Source: Brumimicrobium aurantiacum (GTDB lineage: Bacteria > Bacteroidota > Bacteroidia > Flavobacteriales_D > Crocinitomicaceae). From it: a stretch of DNA of 64,000 nt. The notes beneath the pieces were generated by a model. That model made no database searches and was not told the DNA's origin. It was given only the letters and a program-made list of their open reading frames with translations. A program made the position numbers and the translations under genes. This document shows positions 1 to 9,591 of the stretch, piece after piece (positions within the stretch are counted from its first letter, which is position 1; the number at the start of each line of letters is the position of its first letter). The stretch lies in assembly GCF_003402975.1 (NCBI RefSeq), contig NZ_QURB01000003.1:310001-374000 (forward strand), written 5' to 3'.

Positions 1-1343
1 TGGAGTTGAATTTTGTTTGAACTCGATTTTAATGGGTCTTCAAATCCGATTTCTGTTTCCGAAGATTTGATTTCTTCTTCAGCTTCTTCTGTGATTTTAT
101 AAAAATCCTCCCATTCCTCTTTATTGGGTTTGAGGGAATTTGTAGAAGCCGATTTAAATCCACTCGATAGAGCGCTTTTAGTTGTTGTACTTCCAAAATT
201 TGAACTTCCCATTGATGGAGAAGAACTCGATTCTGTTTTAAAAGGATTATAAGTTGGATCTACCTGAATTTCTGGTTGCTTGATTGGTTCCTTTTGTTTT
301 TCGAGTGATAAATCAAATTGTGATTCATGTTCGAAATCGAGACTTGGTGCAATGTTGTATTTACCAAGTGCTAATTTAACTGTACTACGAATGATGCTGT
401 AAATACTTCTTCCATCTTCAAACTTTACTTCTGTTTTTGTTGGGTGAACATTCACATCGAGTGTCGTTGAAGGGACTTCGAGGTAAATGAAGTAGGAAGG
501 ATGGTGTTTTTGTGCAAGCAAATTGTCATATCCACTCACGACAGCATGATTGAAGTAATTGTCTTTGAAAAATCGATCATTCACAAAAAAGTATTGCTCT
601 CCTCTTGTTTTACGGGCGAATTCTGGTTTTACAATAAAACCTTTCACTTTTACAATGTCGGTTTCTTCCTCGATTGGAACTAATTTATTATTGAAATTTC
701 TACCAAATAAATCAACAATTCTTTTTCTTAATCCTGCAATTTCAAGGTTGTGAATAATACTACCGTTGTGTGAAAATGTAAATCCAACTTCGGGATGTGT
801 CAATGCAATTCTATTAAACTCTTCAACAATGTGTTTTGTTTCTACATTGTCTGATTTCAAGAAGTTTCTTCTCGCCGGTACGTTGAAAAACAGATTTTTC
901 ACACAAATTGAAGTTCCTTTCGTCCTAGAACATGGTTCTTGAGATTCAATTTTACTTCCTGCGATTTCAATTTTGGTACCGATTTGCTCACCAGCTTCAA
1001 CCGTCTCCATATCAACATGGGCAATTGCTGCAATGGAGGCAAGTGCTTCACCACGAAATCCTTTAGTGCTTAAAGAAAATAAATCTGCAGCTGAAGAAAT
1101 CTTACTTGTTGCATGACGTTCAAAAGACATTCTTGCATCCATTTCAGACATCCCTTTTCCATCATCAATGATTTGAATCGATGTTTTTCCAGCATCTTTA
1201 ATGTGCAATTCTATTTGACTAGATCCTGCATCGACAGCATTTTCAATAAGTTCTTTTACAACTGATGCTGGTCTTTGAATAACTTCTCCGGCGGCAATTT
1301 GGTTGGCTATATTATCGGGGAGTAATCGAATTACTTCTGACAT
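1..1343 (-). CDS. mutL: DNA mismatch repair protein MutL, C-terminus cut by window edge
   Basis: MutL couples mismatch recognition by MutS to strand incision. The reading frame runs from an ATG at 1343 leftwards off the window, giving about 447 residues. The N-terminal GHKL ATPase motifs are all visible: an IANQIAAGEV block near residue 12, ENAVDAGS near 34, the DDGKGM loop near 60, and FRGEALASI near 95. A transducer-domain region with DVNVHPTKTEVKF follows near 310. After that comes a Ser/Lys-rich linker with low conservation; the dimerisation/endonuclease domain lies outside the window. It sits 14 nt downstream of a small membrane-protein gene on the same strand, probably in one transcript. 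Identification is secure from the motifs. Confidence 0.96.
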   Translation of the reverse strand, partial: MSEVIRLLPDNIANQIAAGEVIQRPASVVKELIENAVDAGSSQIELHIKDAGKTSIQIIDDGKGMSEMDARMSFERHATSKISSAADLFSLSTKGFRGEALASIAAIAHVDMETVEAGEQIGTKIEIAGSKIESQEPCSRTKGTSICVKNLFFNVPARRNFLKSDNVETKHIVEEFNRIALTHPEVGFTFSHNGSIIHNLEIAGLRKRIVDLFGRNFNNKLVPIEEETDIVKVKGFIVKPEFARKTRGEQYFFVNDRFFKDNYFNHAVVSGYDNLLAQKHHPSYFIYLEVPSTTLDVNVHPTKTEVKFEDGRSIYSIIRSTVKLALGKYNIAPSLDFEHESQFDLSLEKQKEPIKQPEIQVDPTYNPFKTESSSSPSMGSSNFGSTTTKSALSSGFKSASTNSLKPNKEEWEDFYKITEEAEEEIKSSETEIGFEDPLKSSSNKIQL

Positions 1344-1357
1344 GCTATAATTCCTGT

Positions 1358-1684
1358 TTATGGGTTTTCAAGATCAATGATTTCTGCAGTAAAAATATCT
1401 ACATAATCCAAAATGAAATATGTTGCCAAAAGTAAAATGGCAAGTATGATAATTAATCGGATATTGGCCGACCTTGATTGTTTGGTATATGAACTTTCAA
1501 TGCTCCAGGCATTTTGCATTTTTTCTCTTAAACGCAATTGTTGTTCCGTAGGCGTTGCATTGGCTTCGGCATCATAGGCCTTTCGCATGTTTTGAATACG
1601 CTCTTTACGTGCGTCATAATAACGCGGCGTATAATCAAACTGCTTTGTTTTATTCACTTTCATGAATTTTATTCGCTCCAACAT
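1358..1684 (-). CDS. small single-pass membrane protein, unknown function
   Basis: This is a 108-residue protein with a charged, Arg/Lys-rich N-terminal 80 residues and one hydrophobic segment at about residues 85-102 (IILAILLLATYFILDYV), followed by a short acidic tail. No catalytic motif is visible. An alternative start at residue 8 (MKVNKTK) is possible. It lies directly before mutL with a 14-nt gap, so it is probably co-transcribed. The family is not recognised; a conserved gene beside mutL is plausible, but no function is inferred. Confidence 0.7.
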   Translation of the reverse strand: MLERIKFMKVNKTKQFDYTPRYYDARKERIQNMRKAYDAEANATPTEQQLRLREKMQNAWSIESSYTKQSRSANIRLIIILAILLLATYFILDYVDIFTAEIIDLENP

Positions 1685-1913
1685 ATTGTTTTCGTCTTAA
1701 GATTTAAAAGCATAAAGATAAGGTAAAAAATACAGTTTTTATGTTTTTTTAATCATGTATTCACTCATTTTATAATCTTTTGGGTGATCAGAATTTTCCT
1801 TTGATTATATTTGGTATTTGTTAGTTGACACGCATTTTATTCAGGCGTATAGACAACATTTTTGTCAATAACAGGTTTCAATTTTATGTAATCTCATTTA
1901 AGCGAATTTATTT

Positions 1914-4832
1914 ATGAAAATACTTCCCGTTCTAGCTTTGTTTGTCATTCTATCAAGTGGATTAATCAGTTGGTCTTTTTATTCAACAGATGATGAGAAC
2001 CCTGGTTCTTCAAATGGTTTACCTGCCTATATGCGTTTGTCGCCACAATGGGCACTCGAAAAACTAGAAAGTTTAACTTTGGAAGAGAAAATTGCTCAAA
2101 GCTTTATGGTGGAGGTGACTCCAAGAAAAGGAGAAAATCATTTAAAAATCATTGATTCGCTTGTTGATGTTCATAAAATTGGTGGAATTATTACTTTTCA
2201 AGGTACAACAGACGAAACAAAATCCACAATTAATCGATTACAAGAAAAAAGTACTATTCCTTTACTGGTTGGAATTGATGGTGAATGGGGAAGTAATATG
2301 CGTATCTCAGATCAACCACGATATCCTTTTCAATTGACAATGGGAGCAGCAAATCAATTGGAAAGTACACGAAAAATAGCGCAATCGATAGGAAGTGAGC
2401 TTAATGATTTGGGGATTCACTTGAATTTTTCTCCAGTGGTAGACCTCAATACCAATCCTAAAAATCCTGTTATCGGATTCCGTTCTTTTGGAGAAAATCC
2501 ATCCAAAGTTGCAGGACTTACAAGAGAAATGATTCAAGGAATGCAAGATTTTAGTGTATTAACTTGTATGAAGCATTTTCCTGGTCACGGAGATACAGAG
2601 CTTGATTCGCACAAGGATTTACCAACAGTCAATAAGTCAAAACGAGAATTGAGTATGGTTGATTGGTTACCGTATCGACAAGGTAGACTGGTAGGTGCTT
2701 CTGCAGTGATGATGGGACATTTGAATGTTCCTGCATTAGATAGTAGTGGATTACCTTCAAGTTTATCAGCGACGACCATCAAAGATATTTTAAGAAAAGA
2801 ACTGAAATTTGATGGACTTGTCATTAGTGATGCATTAAATATGCAGGCTTTGACAAAACATTATGGCGATGTTGAAATAGTAAAGAAAGCATATTTGGCC
2901 GGAAACGATATTTTGCTTTATCCTTCAAAGGTGAAAGAATCAATTGCGATCATTAAAAAAGCGGTTGAAAATGGAGAAATTTCTGAAGCGGAGATTAATG
3001 AGAAAACACTTCGTATTTTGAGGGCAAAGTTTTATGCTATTGTATATCAGAATGATCAAAAACCGACTTTAGATGCGGAGGAAATTGAATATGCGCAGAC
3101 CAATATTTATGAAAAGGCCTTAACGGTGATTAAAAATGATAGCGCTATTCCGGTACGTGAAGTACTTGGAAGAAATTTGATTATTAACATTGGTGGTGAT
3201 GGAAGTGCTTTCAATAAGGCAGCGTTTAGGTATACTGATGCTGATACCTTATATGCAGAAACAGCTAAAGATGCTTGGGCAATTCATAAATTTCAATTTA
3301 AAAATTATGATAATATTTACTTGAATTTAATTGCTCCTTCCGTTTTGCCACGCAACAATTTTAGTTATCCTGAAGGTTGGAAAGAGTTGTTGAGAGAAAT
3401 GCCAGACAATTCAAATCTGTATGTTTCAATTTTTGGAAATCCTTATGGCATTGAAGATAGTTATGCCTTTGAAAAGGCTAAGGCAGTGGTTTTGGCTTAT
3501 CAGAATACGAAAACAGGTCAAGATAGAGCGGCGCAATTGATTTTTGGTGCTTTTCAAGCGAAAACTGTTTTACCCATTACTTTGAGTGCAGAATATCAGG
3601 AAGGATTTGGCATTGAAACACCAGAAGCTTCTCGTTTGAAATTTACTGTTCCAATGGAGTTAGGTGTGTCACGAAGTCAATTGTCTGAAATCGATTCTAT
3701 TGTTGACAAGGGGATTAAAGCTAAGGCATTTCCTGGATGTCAGGTCGTAGTAGCCAAAGACGGGAAAGTGGTTTACCAGAAAGCTTTTGGTCACCAAACC
3801 TATGATAATAAGCTTGCTGTAGATGACAATACGATTTACGATATTGCTTCGATTACAAAAATTGTAGCCTCAACGGCGAGTTTAATGTATTTGCAAGATC
3901 AACATGAATTTTCATTGGACAGTACACTCGGTGATTTTATAGGAGAGGTAACACGTTCAACGGCTTATGAAAATATCAATTTACGAGACATGATGACGCA
4001 CCAAGCAGGATTGGTTCCATGGATTCCATTTTATACAAGTACACTTGTTAATGGTCGTCCAGACACTATGCTTTATTCAAATGCGCCATATGCAAATAAA
4101 ACTTCAATTGTTGCAAATCATTTGTATATGCAAGATAATTATGAAGATGAAATTTTGAAGGTGATTTTGTCTAAGCCACTCCGAGCAAAAAGATATAAAT
4201 ACTCCGATTTAGGATATTACTTCGTGAAGAAAATTGTAGAAAAATCTTCGGGAGAAGATTTGAATGATTTTGTAAATAATACTTTTTATGCTCCAATGGG
4301 CTTGAAAACTTTGGGCTATCATCCTTTGGATAAATTTGAATTAAAACAAATTGCACCAACGGAACAAGACACCTATTATCGTCATCAATTGGTGCATGGC
4401 TACGTTCATGATATGGGAGCAGCGATGATTAATGGTGTTGGTGGACACGCTGGTGTTTTTTCAAGTGGTACAGATCTCGCTGGATTTATGCAGATGTTAT
4501 TGAATGGAGGTGAATATGGTGGACGAACTTATTTGTCTAAATCAACGATTGATGAGTACACCGCTTGTCAATTTTGTCCAAAAAATAGGAGAGGAGCAGG
4601 TTTTGATAAACCCGTTTATACCGGTACTGGTGGTCCAGCAACAGAAGCCGCTTCAAAGTCTTCATTTGGCCATTCTGGATTTACGGGAACATTAACTTGG
4701 GCAGATCCAGAATACAATATCAATTATGTGTTTTTGTCGAATAGGGTTTATCCAAGTGCTGAGAATTGGAAGTTGGTAAAAATGGATATCCGTACAGAGA
4801 TTCAGCGCGTTATCTACGAAGCGTTGAAATAA
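1914..4832 (+). CDS. GH3 beta-N-acetylhexosaminidase fused to serine beta-lactamase-family amidase (NagZ-AmiE type)
   Basis: This 972-residue exported protein has an N-terminal hydrophobic signal or anchor (about 5-22). A GH3 catalytic domain (about 45-375) carries the NagZ-type signature KHFPGHGDTELDSH (220-234), whose Asp/His pair is the acid/base, and a probable nucleophile D306 in VISDALNM. A GH3 C-terminal domain covers about 390-570. A class C beta-lactamase/esterase domain follows (about 590-970), with S646-x-x-K649, Y763-S-D and H920-S-G. In Bacillus subtilis, NagZ and the beta-lactamase-fold amidase AmiE are separate neighbours that remove GlcNAc and then the peptide from MurNAc-peptides. 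The fusion therefore predicts a two-step muropeptide hydrolase in the envelope. A NamZ homologue lies at 20.5 kb. Confidence 0.9.
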   Translation: MKILPVLALFVILSSGLISWSFYSTDDENPGSSNGLPAYMRLSPQWALEKLESLTLEEKIAQSFMVEVTPRKGENHLKIIDSLVDVHKIGGIITFQGTTDETKSTINRLQEKSTIPLLVGIDGEWGSNMRISDQPRYPFQLTMGAANQLESTRKIAQSIGSELNDLGIHLNFSPVVDLNTNPKNPVIGFRSFGENPSKVAGLTREMIQGMQDFSVLTCMKHFPGHGDTELDSHKDLPTVNKSKRELSMVDWLPYRQGRLVGASAVMMGHLNVPALDSSGLPSSLSATTIKDILRKELKFDGLVISDALNMQALTKHYGDVEIVKKAYLAGNDILLYPSKVKESIAIIKKAVENGEISEAEINEKTLRILRAKFYAIVYQNDQKPTLDAEEIEYAQTNIYEKALTVIKNDSAIPVREVLGRNLIINIGGDGSAFNKAAFRYTDADTLYAETAKDAWAIHKFQFKNYDNIYLNLIAPSVLPRNNFSYPEGWKELLREMPDNSNLYVSIFGNPYGIEDSYAFEKAKAVVLAYQNTKTGQDRAAQLIFGAFQAKTVLPITLSAEYQEGFGIETPEASRLKFTVPMELGVSRSQLSEIDSIVDKGIKAKAFPGCQVVVAKDGKVVYQKAFGHQTYDNKLAVDDNTIYDIASITKIVASTASLMYLQDQHEFSLDSTLGDFIGEVTRSTAYENINLRDMMTHQAGLVPWIPFYTSTLVNGRPDTMLYSNAPYANKTSIVANHLYMQDNYEDEILKVILSKPLRAKRYKYSDLGYYFVKKIVEKSSGEDLNDFVNNTFYAPMGLKTLGYHPLDKFELKQIAPTEQDTYYRHQLVHGYVHDMGAAMINGVGGHAGVFSSGTDLAGFMQMLLNGGEYGGRTYLSKSTIDEYTACQFCPKNRRGAGFDKPVYTGTGGPATEAASKSSFGHSGFTGTLTWADPEYNINYVFLSNRVYPSAENWKLVKMDIRTEIQRVIYEALK

Positions 4833-4932
4833 ATGTTAAAAAATGAAAACACGAAGAACTTATGTCTCAAAATGGTGTTTTCTTTGTGTTTTTATAAACT
4901 GTATGTTGTTGTTTAGTTAATTGAATGAAGTA

Positions 4933-6078
4933 ATGAAAATCGGAATAGTATTGTATCCAACTTTTGGAGGAAGTGGAGTTGTCGCAACGGAATTAGGAAA
5001 GGCTTTAGCAGAAAAAGGTCATCAAATTCATTTTATTACCTATTCGCAACCCGTACGATTAAGTTCATTCAGAGACAACATTTTTTATCATGAAGTAGTG
5101 GTGAGTAATTATCCACTTTTTGAATTTCAGCCCTACGAAACAGAATTGGCCAGTAAAATGGTGGATGTGGTAGAGAATGAAGGTTTGGATTTATTGCATG
5201 TTCATTATGCTATTCCCCATGCTTCTGCAGCCTTTATGGCCCAACAAATATTGAAAACAAGAGGACTAGAAATTCCATTCATTACTACACTTCACGGAAC
5301 AGATATTACCCTTGTGGGGAAAGATAAATCATTTGAACCTGTAATTACATTCTGCATCAATCAATCAAATGCGGTTACTGCAGTGTCTGAAAGTTTGAAA
5401 CAAGACACTTACGAACATTTTGATACACAACGAGACATTAAAGTGATTCCAAATTTCATCAATGATTTTATAGCAGATCCAGTAGCACAAGATATGGAAC
5501 GTCGTAGAAAATATGCTCAGGATGATGAAAAAATCATTTGTCACGTTTCTAACTTTAGAAAAGTAAAAAGAGTAGAAGACGTTGTTCGTATTTTTCATAA
5601 AATCAATCAAACTGTAAAATCAAGATTGTTATTGATTGGTGACGGACCAGAAAGACACAATGTAGAATTGTTGTGCAGAGAATTAGGAACGTGTGACCGA
5701 GTAATGACTGTGGGGAAAATTAGAGATGCAGCTAATTTAATGAGTGTTGCAGATTTGTTTTTACTACCGTCAGAAACCGAAAGTTTTGGTTTGGCTGCAC
5801 TTGAAGCAATGTCAGTTGGTGTTCCTGTGGTTTCTTCAAATACCGGTGGAATTCCAGAAGTCAATAAAGAAGGCTTCTCGGGTTATTTGTCTGATGTTGG
5901 AGATATTGACGACATGGCCAAAAACGGAGTCCGTATTCTTGAAGATGAAGCAACGCTAAATCAATTTAAAATGCAAGCCAAAGAGCAAGCGATGAAATTT
6001 AGTTTAGCTCGCATTTTACCGGAATACGAAAAGTTGTATCAAGAAGTAAAAGAGCGCTTTACGACGCCTCAGCTATAA
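4933..6078 (+). CDS. bshA: N-acetyl-alpha-D-glucosaminyl L-malate synthase (bacillithiol step 1)
   Basis: BshA transfers GlcNAc from UDP-GlcNAc to L-malate, the first step of bacillithiol synthesis. The protein begins MKIGIVLYPTFGGSGVVA, the hallmark BshA start with the GT-B glycine-rich loop. It also has LHVHYAIPHA near 95, TTLHGTDITLVG near 123, a C-terminal Rossmann domain with LLIGDGPER near 234, and an EX7E motif (ESFGLAALE near 280). I prefer ATG 4933 to the in-frame TTG at 4921 because it gives the conserved start. At 381 residues it has normal length. Its 3' end overlaps the convergent signalling gene by 20 nt. BshB and BshC are not in the window. Confidence 0.95.
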   Translation: MKIGIVLYPTFGGSGVVATELGKALAEKGHQIHFITYSQPVRLSSFRDNIFYHEVVVSNYPLFEFQPYETELASKMVDVVENEGLDLLHVHYAIPHASAAFMAQQILKTRGLEIPFITTLHGTDITLVGKDKSFEPVITFCINQSNAVTAVSESLKQDTYEHFDTQRDIKVIPNFINDFIADPVAQDMERRRKYAQDDEKIICHVSNFRKVKRVEDVVRIFHKINQTVKSRLLLIGDGPERHNVELLCRELGTCDRVMTVGKIRDAANLMSVADLFLLPSETESFGLAALEAMSVGVPVVSSNTGGIPEVNKEGFSGYLSDVGDIDDMAKNGVRILEDEATLNQFKMQAKEQAMKFSLARILPEYEKLYQEVKERFTTPQL

Positions 6079-7756
6079 GTTTTTGTCTACTGATTTTCAA
6101 TTCTGAAATTCGGGCTTGTTTTCCTCTTTCTCTAATGTTTTTAGAGGTTTGGGTATGGAAAATATGAACGTTTTCAAGGTATTCCAATTGAAAGTCAATC
6201 CATTCCAATTCTGACATTTCTTTACCGAAATTAGCCAATTCATTACGCAAAGTTTTGGCCACATTATGATAATCTGCACGTCCTAAATAATCGTGATCAG
6301 CATCGCACATAATCATTTGTAATAAGGTTTTTGGTTGTGCTTCACGGCGTGTTGAAGAGATAATTTCGCTTACAATCTTGATTTGTTCTGGACTATATCC
6401 AAATTTGTTTAATTCAGTTTGCGCCATGTTGATTCCAAATTCTTCATTGTCAAAGTAGCGTAAAATGAATCCTGTATCGTGAAATAAAACAGCGGTTCTT
6501 AAAATAATTAAATCTTCACCTTTAACTCCTTCCAATTTTGCAATTCGCATTGCAGCTTTCTCAACATTTAAGGTGTGTTTGATGTTGTGATAGTCTAATT
6601 CATCTGGAAGTGATGACTTTAATTTGTTGATGATGAATCGTCTTGCAAATTCAAAATCCATTGGAGGTAAATCACATTTTCTTCGTAATGAACTATTAGG
6701 AAGTTTTCCTTCTTCAAATAAAGAATGTTCGATTTTCACCTGGTCTAAAAAATACATTTCTGAAGTGCTTTCGTATTTCAGTTGAATTTCGCCACGGTGA
6801 GTGACATCGAGATATTCAGCTACTTTTTCAACCACAGCTTCAGTAATTGTTATACTATTTTCTTCTGAATGTTGTTCTGCTCTTGCCGCTACATTTACGG
6901 TGTCTCCCCAAACATCAAAACTGATTTTCTTAGAACCAATTACTCCGGCTACTAAAGGACCAAGGTGGAGACCTATACGAATATCCCAATAGGGTTGATT
7001 GGTTGCAATTGCCAATTGTTTACGATTGATCACGTAATTTCGAATTTCTATCGCTGCCAGTGTAGCACGAATTGCAGGATTTGCATTTTTTTCTGTAACT
7101 CCAGCTAATGCCATATACGCATCTCCAATCGTTTTGATCTTTTCTAACTTATATCGGTCTGTTATTTCATCAAACTTATTGAAATAGCTTTCGAGTTCAT
7201 GTAGTAGATTGAGTGGACTTTGGTGTTTTGCAGACTTTGTAAACGCGATAAAATCAGTAAACAGTACAACGCCTTCATCTATCTTTTTTGGTGAAAATTT
7301 CCAAACTGAACTCAGATCTTCTAAGATGGTTTGTGGGAAAATATTTTCAAGTAATTGGCTAATTCTAAGATCCTTAAAATGGAGGCTTTTAAAAACTTCG
7401 ATTTTTGCTTTTACCAAGTTGGGGTTGAATGGACAAGATAAGTAATCTACAGCTCCTTCTCGAAATCCTTTTACCAATTTAGCACCGCTAGAGGTACTTT
7501 CACTAATTACAATTTTATAAGCGTCCTTAGAATTGGGGTTTAACTTTAAATTATGCAAGAGTTCAAGACCATTCACCATTTCACTCTGTATATTGATAAG
7601 GATAATTCCAATTTTTCGCTTTTCCAAAACAGGGAGTGCAGAGGCTTCATCATTACAAAATATGAGGTTATTACCACCTCCTAAAAGTATATTTTGTAAT
7701 TGCCTTAAATTGTCTTGGTTATTATCAATAACAAGGATGTTGATGAATCTTTCCAC
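6059..7756 (-). CDS. degenerate receiver - class III adenylate cyclase - HD domain protein
   Basis: This 565-residue three-domain signalling protein starts at GTG 7756; no in-frame ATG lies upstream before a stop. Residues 1-125 form a CheY-like receiver in which the phospho-acceptor Asp is Asn (N55) and the conserved Lys before Pro is Cys, so it should not be phosphorylated in the usual way. Residues 158-340 form a class III cyclase with both metal Asps (D168, D212), adenine-selecting K208 and D281, and transition-state N288 and R292, which predicts ATP as substrate. Residues 365-550 carry an HD phosphohydrolase-like domain (H394, H426-D427 and a later Asp). It is convergent with bshA, overlapping it by 20 nt. 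Domain calls are firm; the combined activity is inferred. Confidence 0.9.
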   Translation of the reverse strand: MERFINILVIDNNQDNLRQLQNILLGGGNNLIFCNDEASALPVLEKRKIGIILINIQSEMVNGLELLHNLKLNPNSKDAYKIVISESTSSGAKLVKGFREGAVDYLSCPFNPNLVKAKIEVFKSLHFKDLRISQLLENIFPQTILEDLSSVWKFSPKKIDEGVVLFTDFIAFTKSAKHQSPLNLLHELESYFNKFDEITDRYKLEKIKTIGDAYMALAGVTEKNANPAIRATLAAIEIRNYVINRKQLAIATNQPYWDIRIGLHLGPLVAGVIGSKKISFDVWGDTVNVAARAEQHSEENSITITEAVVEKVAEYLDVTHRGEIQLKYESTSEMYFLDQVKIEHSLFEEGKLPNSSLRRKCDLPPMDFEFARRFIINKLKSSLPDELDYHNIKHTLNVEKAAMRIAKLEGVKGEDLIILRTAVLFHDTGFILRYFDNEEFGINMAQTELNKFGYSPEQIKIVSEIISSTRREAQPKTLLQMIMCDADHDYLGRADYHNVAKTLRNELANFGKEMSELEWIDFQLEYLENVHIFHTQTSKNIRERGKQARISELKISRQKLIAEAS

Positions 7757-7910
7757 GTAAGTTGAGTTTTCTTGGTTGTAACGAAAATACTAAAATTCAT
7801 GGGTTTATGAAATCCCTTGTCCTTTAAATTTTTAATGTATGTTTTGAGTATTCGTTTTTATCTGTGAGAGCTGAATTACAGAATGCAAATGAAAAAGTCT
7901 AGACATAAAA

Positions 7911-7936
7911 AAAAGGAACCTTAAAAGATTCCTTTT
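7911..7936 (-). terminator. rho-independent terminator after ferredoxin gene
   Basis: An 8-bp stem AAAAGGAA/TTCCTTTT with a 10-nt loop is flanked by A-runs and T-runs on both sides, so it can end minus-strand transcription from the ferredoxin gene (stop at 7959) and may work in both directions. Confidence 0.75.
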
Positions 7937-7958
7937 CATTTTTTTGATATTGAGTACC

Positions 7959-8306
7959 TTAAAGGTGCATGAAGTCTTTTTTCTTCAACAACTCTTCTTC
8001 TGTTTCTGGGAAGTCAGGATCATCAACACAACAGTCAACAGGACAAACTGCTGCACATTGTGGTTCGTCATGAAAACCTTCACATTCTGTACATTTATCT
8101 GTAACAATGTAATAAAGGTCCATGTCTACAGGTTCTTTGTCTTCGTCTGCATCCACTTCTTCACCTTTCAGTGTTGTTATCATCCCTTTTAAGGTTGTAC
8201 CATCGGCCCAATTCCATTCAGCACCACCTTCGTATATCGCGTTATTTGGACATTCGGGCTCACATGCACCACAATTGATGCATTCGTCCGTAATCATTAT
8301 TGCCAT
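7959..8306 (-). CDS. 4Fe-4S dicluster ferredoxin
   Basis: This 115-residue small electron carrier has two ferredoxin clusters. The first motif is [12 protein letters not shown] (residues about 10-21). The second is irregular: [22 protein letters not shown], in which extra residues separate the second and third cysteines, as in YfhL-type ferredoxins. The C-terminus has an acidic/Lys tail ([13 protein letters not shown]) typical of the Bacteroidetes version. A start at residue 4 is also possible. It is transcribed divergently from the LuxC-like acyl-CoA reductase, and the two -7 boxes touch each other at 8334-8349. A redox link between the two genes is an inference from this arrangement. Confidence 0.92.
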   Translation of the reverse strand: MAIMITDECINCGACEPECPNNAIYEGGAEWNWADGTTLKGMITTLKGEEVDADEDKEPVDMDLYYIVTDKCTECEGFHDEPQCAAVCPVDCCVDDPDFPETEEELLKKKDFMHL

Positions 8307-8333
8307 TTCACTACTTTTTAAGCGTTTCTTCTT

Positions 8334-8341
8334 TACATTTG
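8334..8341 (+). promoter_or_regulatory. -7 promoter box for the acyl-CoA reductase gene
   Basis: TACATTTG matches the Bacteroidetes TAnnTTTG -7 element. It lies 65 nt upstream of the reductase start and directly abuts an opposite-strand box. Confidence 0.5.
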
Positions 8342-8349
8342 CAAATATA
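8342..8349 (-). promoter_or_regulatory. -7 promoter box for the ferredoxin gene
   Basis: On the minus strand this reads TATATTTG, a full TAnnTTTG match. It is 36 nt upstream of the ferredoxin ATG and touches the plus-strand box without a gap, so the two promoters cannot be fully occupied at once. Confidence 0.6.
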
Positions 8350-8405
8350 ATAAACCTTTATCAAGGAGTTTTGTTTTAAAGAACTTAAATTATTTTGAAT
8401 AGCAG

Positions 8406-9446
8406 ATGGACAGACAAAAAACAATCAAAAGCTTTTCTATTTTAGGAGACAGTATGAAGAAATGGGGTGAACGTGCCGAAAAAGAAGCGTTTAATCCTTT
8501 CGTTGCAGGCGCATTTTATGAGCGTATGGAAACTGCAATATTAGGTGCAAAAGCCCACAATGGATGGTTCTCAGCATCTTCGGTTCAGGAAAGTTTTTAC
8601 CGATTTGGTGAACAACTCACAGAAGAAAAGTTAACAGCATGGGTAGAAAAATATCCTTTGGTTAAATCACCAAAAAAAGTAGGTCTGATTTTGGCTGGAA
8701 ATATTCCTTTGGTTGGATTCCATGATATTTTATCAACCATTTTCTCGGGAAATATTGCTCATATCAAATTGTCGAGTGATGATAAGATATTAATTCCCTT
8801 GCTTTTAGAGATTATTGTTGAACTACAACCAGAATTGAAGGAACAGATTAATATTGTAGAAAAACTAAGTGATGTAGAGGCTGTTATTGCAACAGGAAGC
8901 GATAATTCTGCGCGTTATTTTGAGAAGTACTTTGGACACTTGCCTTGTGTAATTCGTAAGAACAGAACTTCTGTTGCCGTACTGAATGGTGAAGAAACAC
9001 CAGAAGAACTAAAAGAGTTAGGTAGAGATATTTTTACCTATTATGGATTAGGTTGCAGAAATGTTTCACATCTGTTGTTGCCAGAAGCTTATGATCTAGA
9101 TCAATTGTTTGGGGCCATTATTGACTATGGTGATATCATTAATCACCATAAATACTGTAACAACTACGATTATTATAAAGCCATTTATTTAATGAATCAG
9201 GAAAAGATTATTGAAAATGGATTTGTTTTAACACGTGAGAATAAAGAGTTGTTTGCGCCTGTTGCGGTGGTGCATTATCATTATTATAGCGACATTGAAG
9301 AAGCAAATGCTTACATAAAAGAGCATGAAGAAAAGATTCAAGTGGTGGTTGGTAAAGATCATTTTCCATTTGGACAAGCTCAATCTCCAGCGCTAGATGA
9401 TTACGCAGATGGAGTCAATACAATGGAGTTTTTAACTCAGCTTTAA
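8406..9446 (+). CDS. LuxC-like acyl-CoA reductase
   Basis: This 346-residue protein of the LuxC acyl-CoA reductase family reduces fatty acyl thioesters to aldehydes with NAD(P)H through a cysteine thioester. A nucleotide-binding region spans about 90-130 (KVGLILAGNIPLVGFHDIL), IATGSDNSARYFE lies near 161, and the probable catalytic cysteine is C217 in YYGLGCRNVSHLL. It is shorter than bacterial luciferase LuxC (about 480 residues). Neighbours are a divergent ferredoxin and, downstream, FabG, so a role in lipid or aldehyde metabolism is reasonable; the true substrate is unknown. Confidence 0.88.
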   Translation: MDRQKTIKSFSILGDSMKKWGERAEKEAFNPFVAGAFYERMETAILGAKAHNGWFSASSVQESFYRFGEQLTEEKLTAWVEKYPLVKSPKKVGLILAGNIPLVGFHDILSTIFSGNIAHIKLSSDDKILIPLLLEIIVELQPELKEQINIVEKLSDVEAVIATGSDNSARYFEKYFGHLPCVIRKNRTSVAVLNGEETPEELKELGRDIFTYYGLGCRNVSHLLLPEAYDLDQLFGAIIDYGDIINHHKYCNNYDYYKAIYLMNQEKIIENGFVLTRENKELFAPVAVVHYHYYSDIEEANAYIKEHEEKIQVVVGKDHFPFGQAQSPALDDYADGVNTMEFLTQL

Positions 9447-9562
9447 TTTGAAAGTAGAATATAGGAATAGAATTTCGCTTAATTAAAATGGATTAAGCAT
9501 TTGAAAATGTACTTTCTAAATAAAAACCTGCTTTTAAAAGCAATACATTATTTAGGGAGTAT

Positions 9563-9570
9563 TATATTTG
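9563..9570 (+). promoter_or_regulatory. fabG: -7 promoter box of fabG
   Basis: TATATTTG matches TAnnTTTG, 21 nt before the fabG ATG. The upstream in-frame TTG (9568) is part of this box, which argues against it as a start codon. Confidence 0.6.
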
Positions 9571-9591
9571 TTAAAATTGAAAAACACAGCA

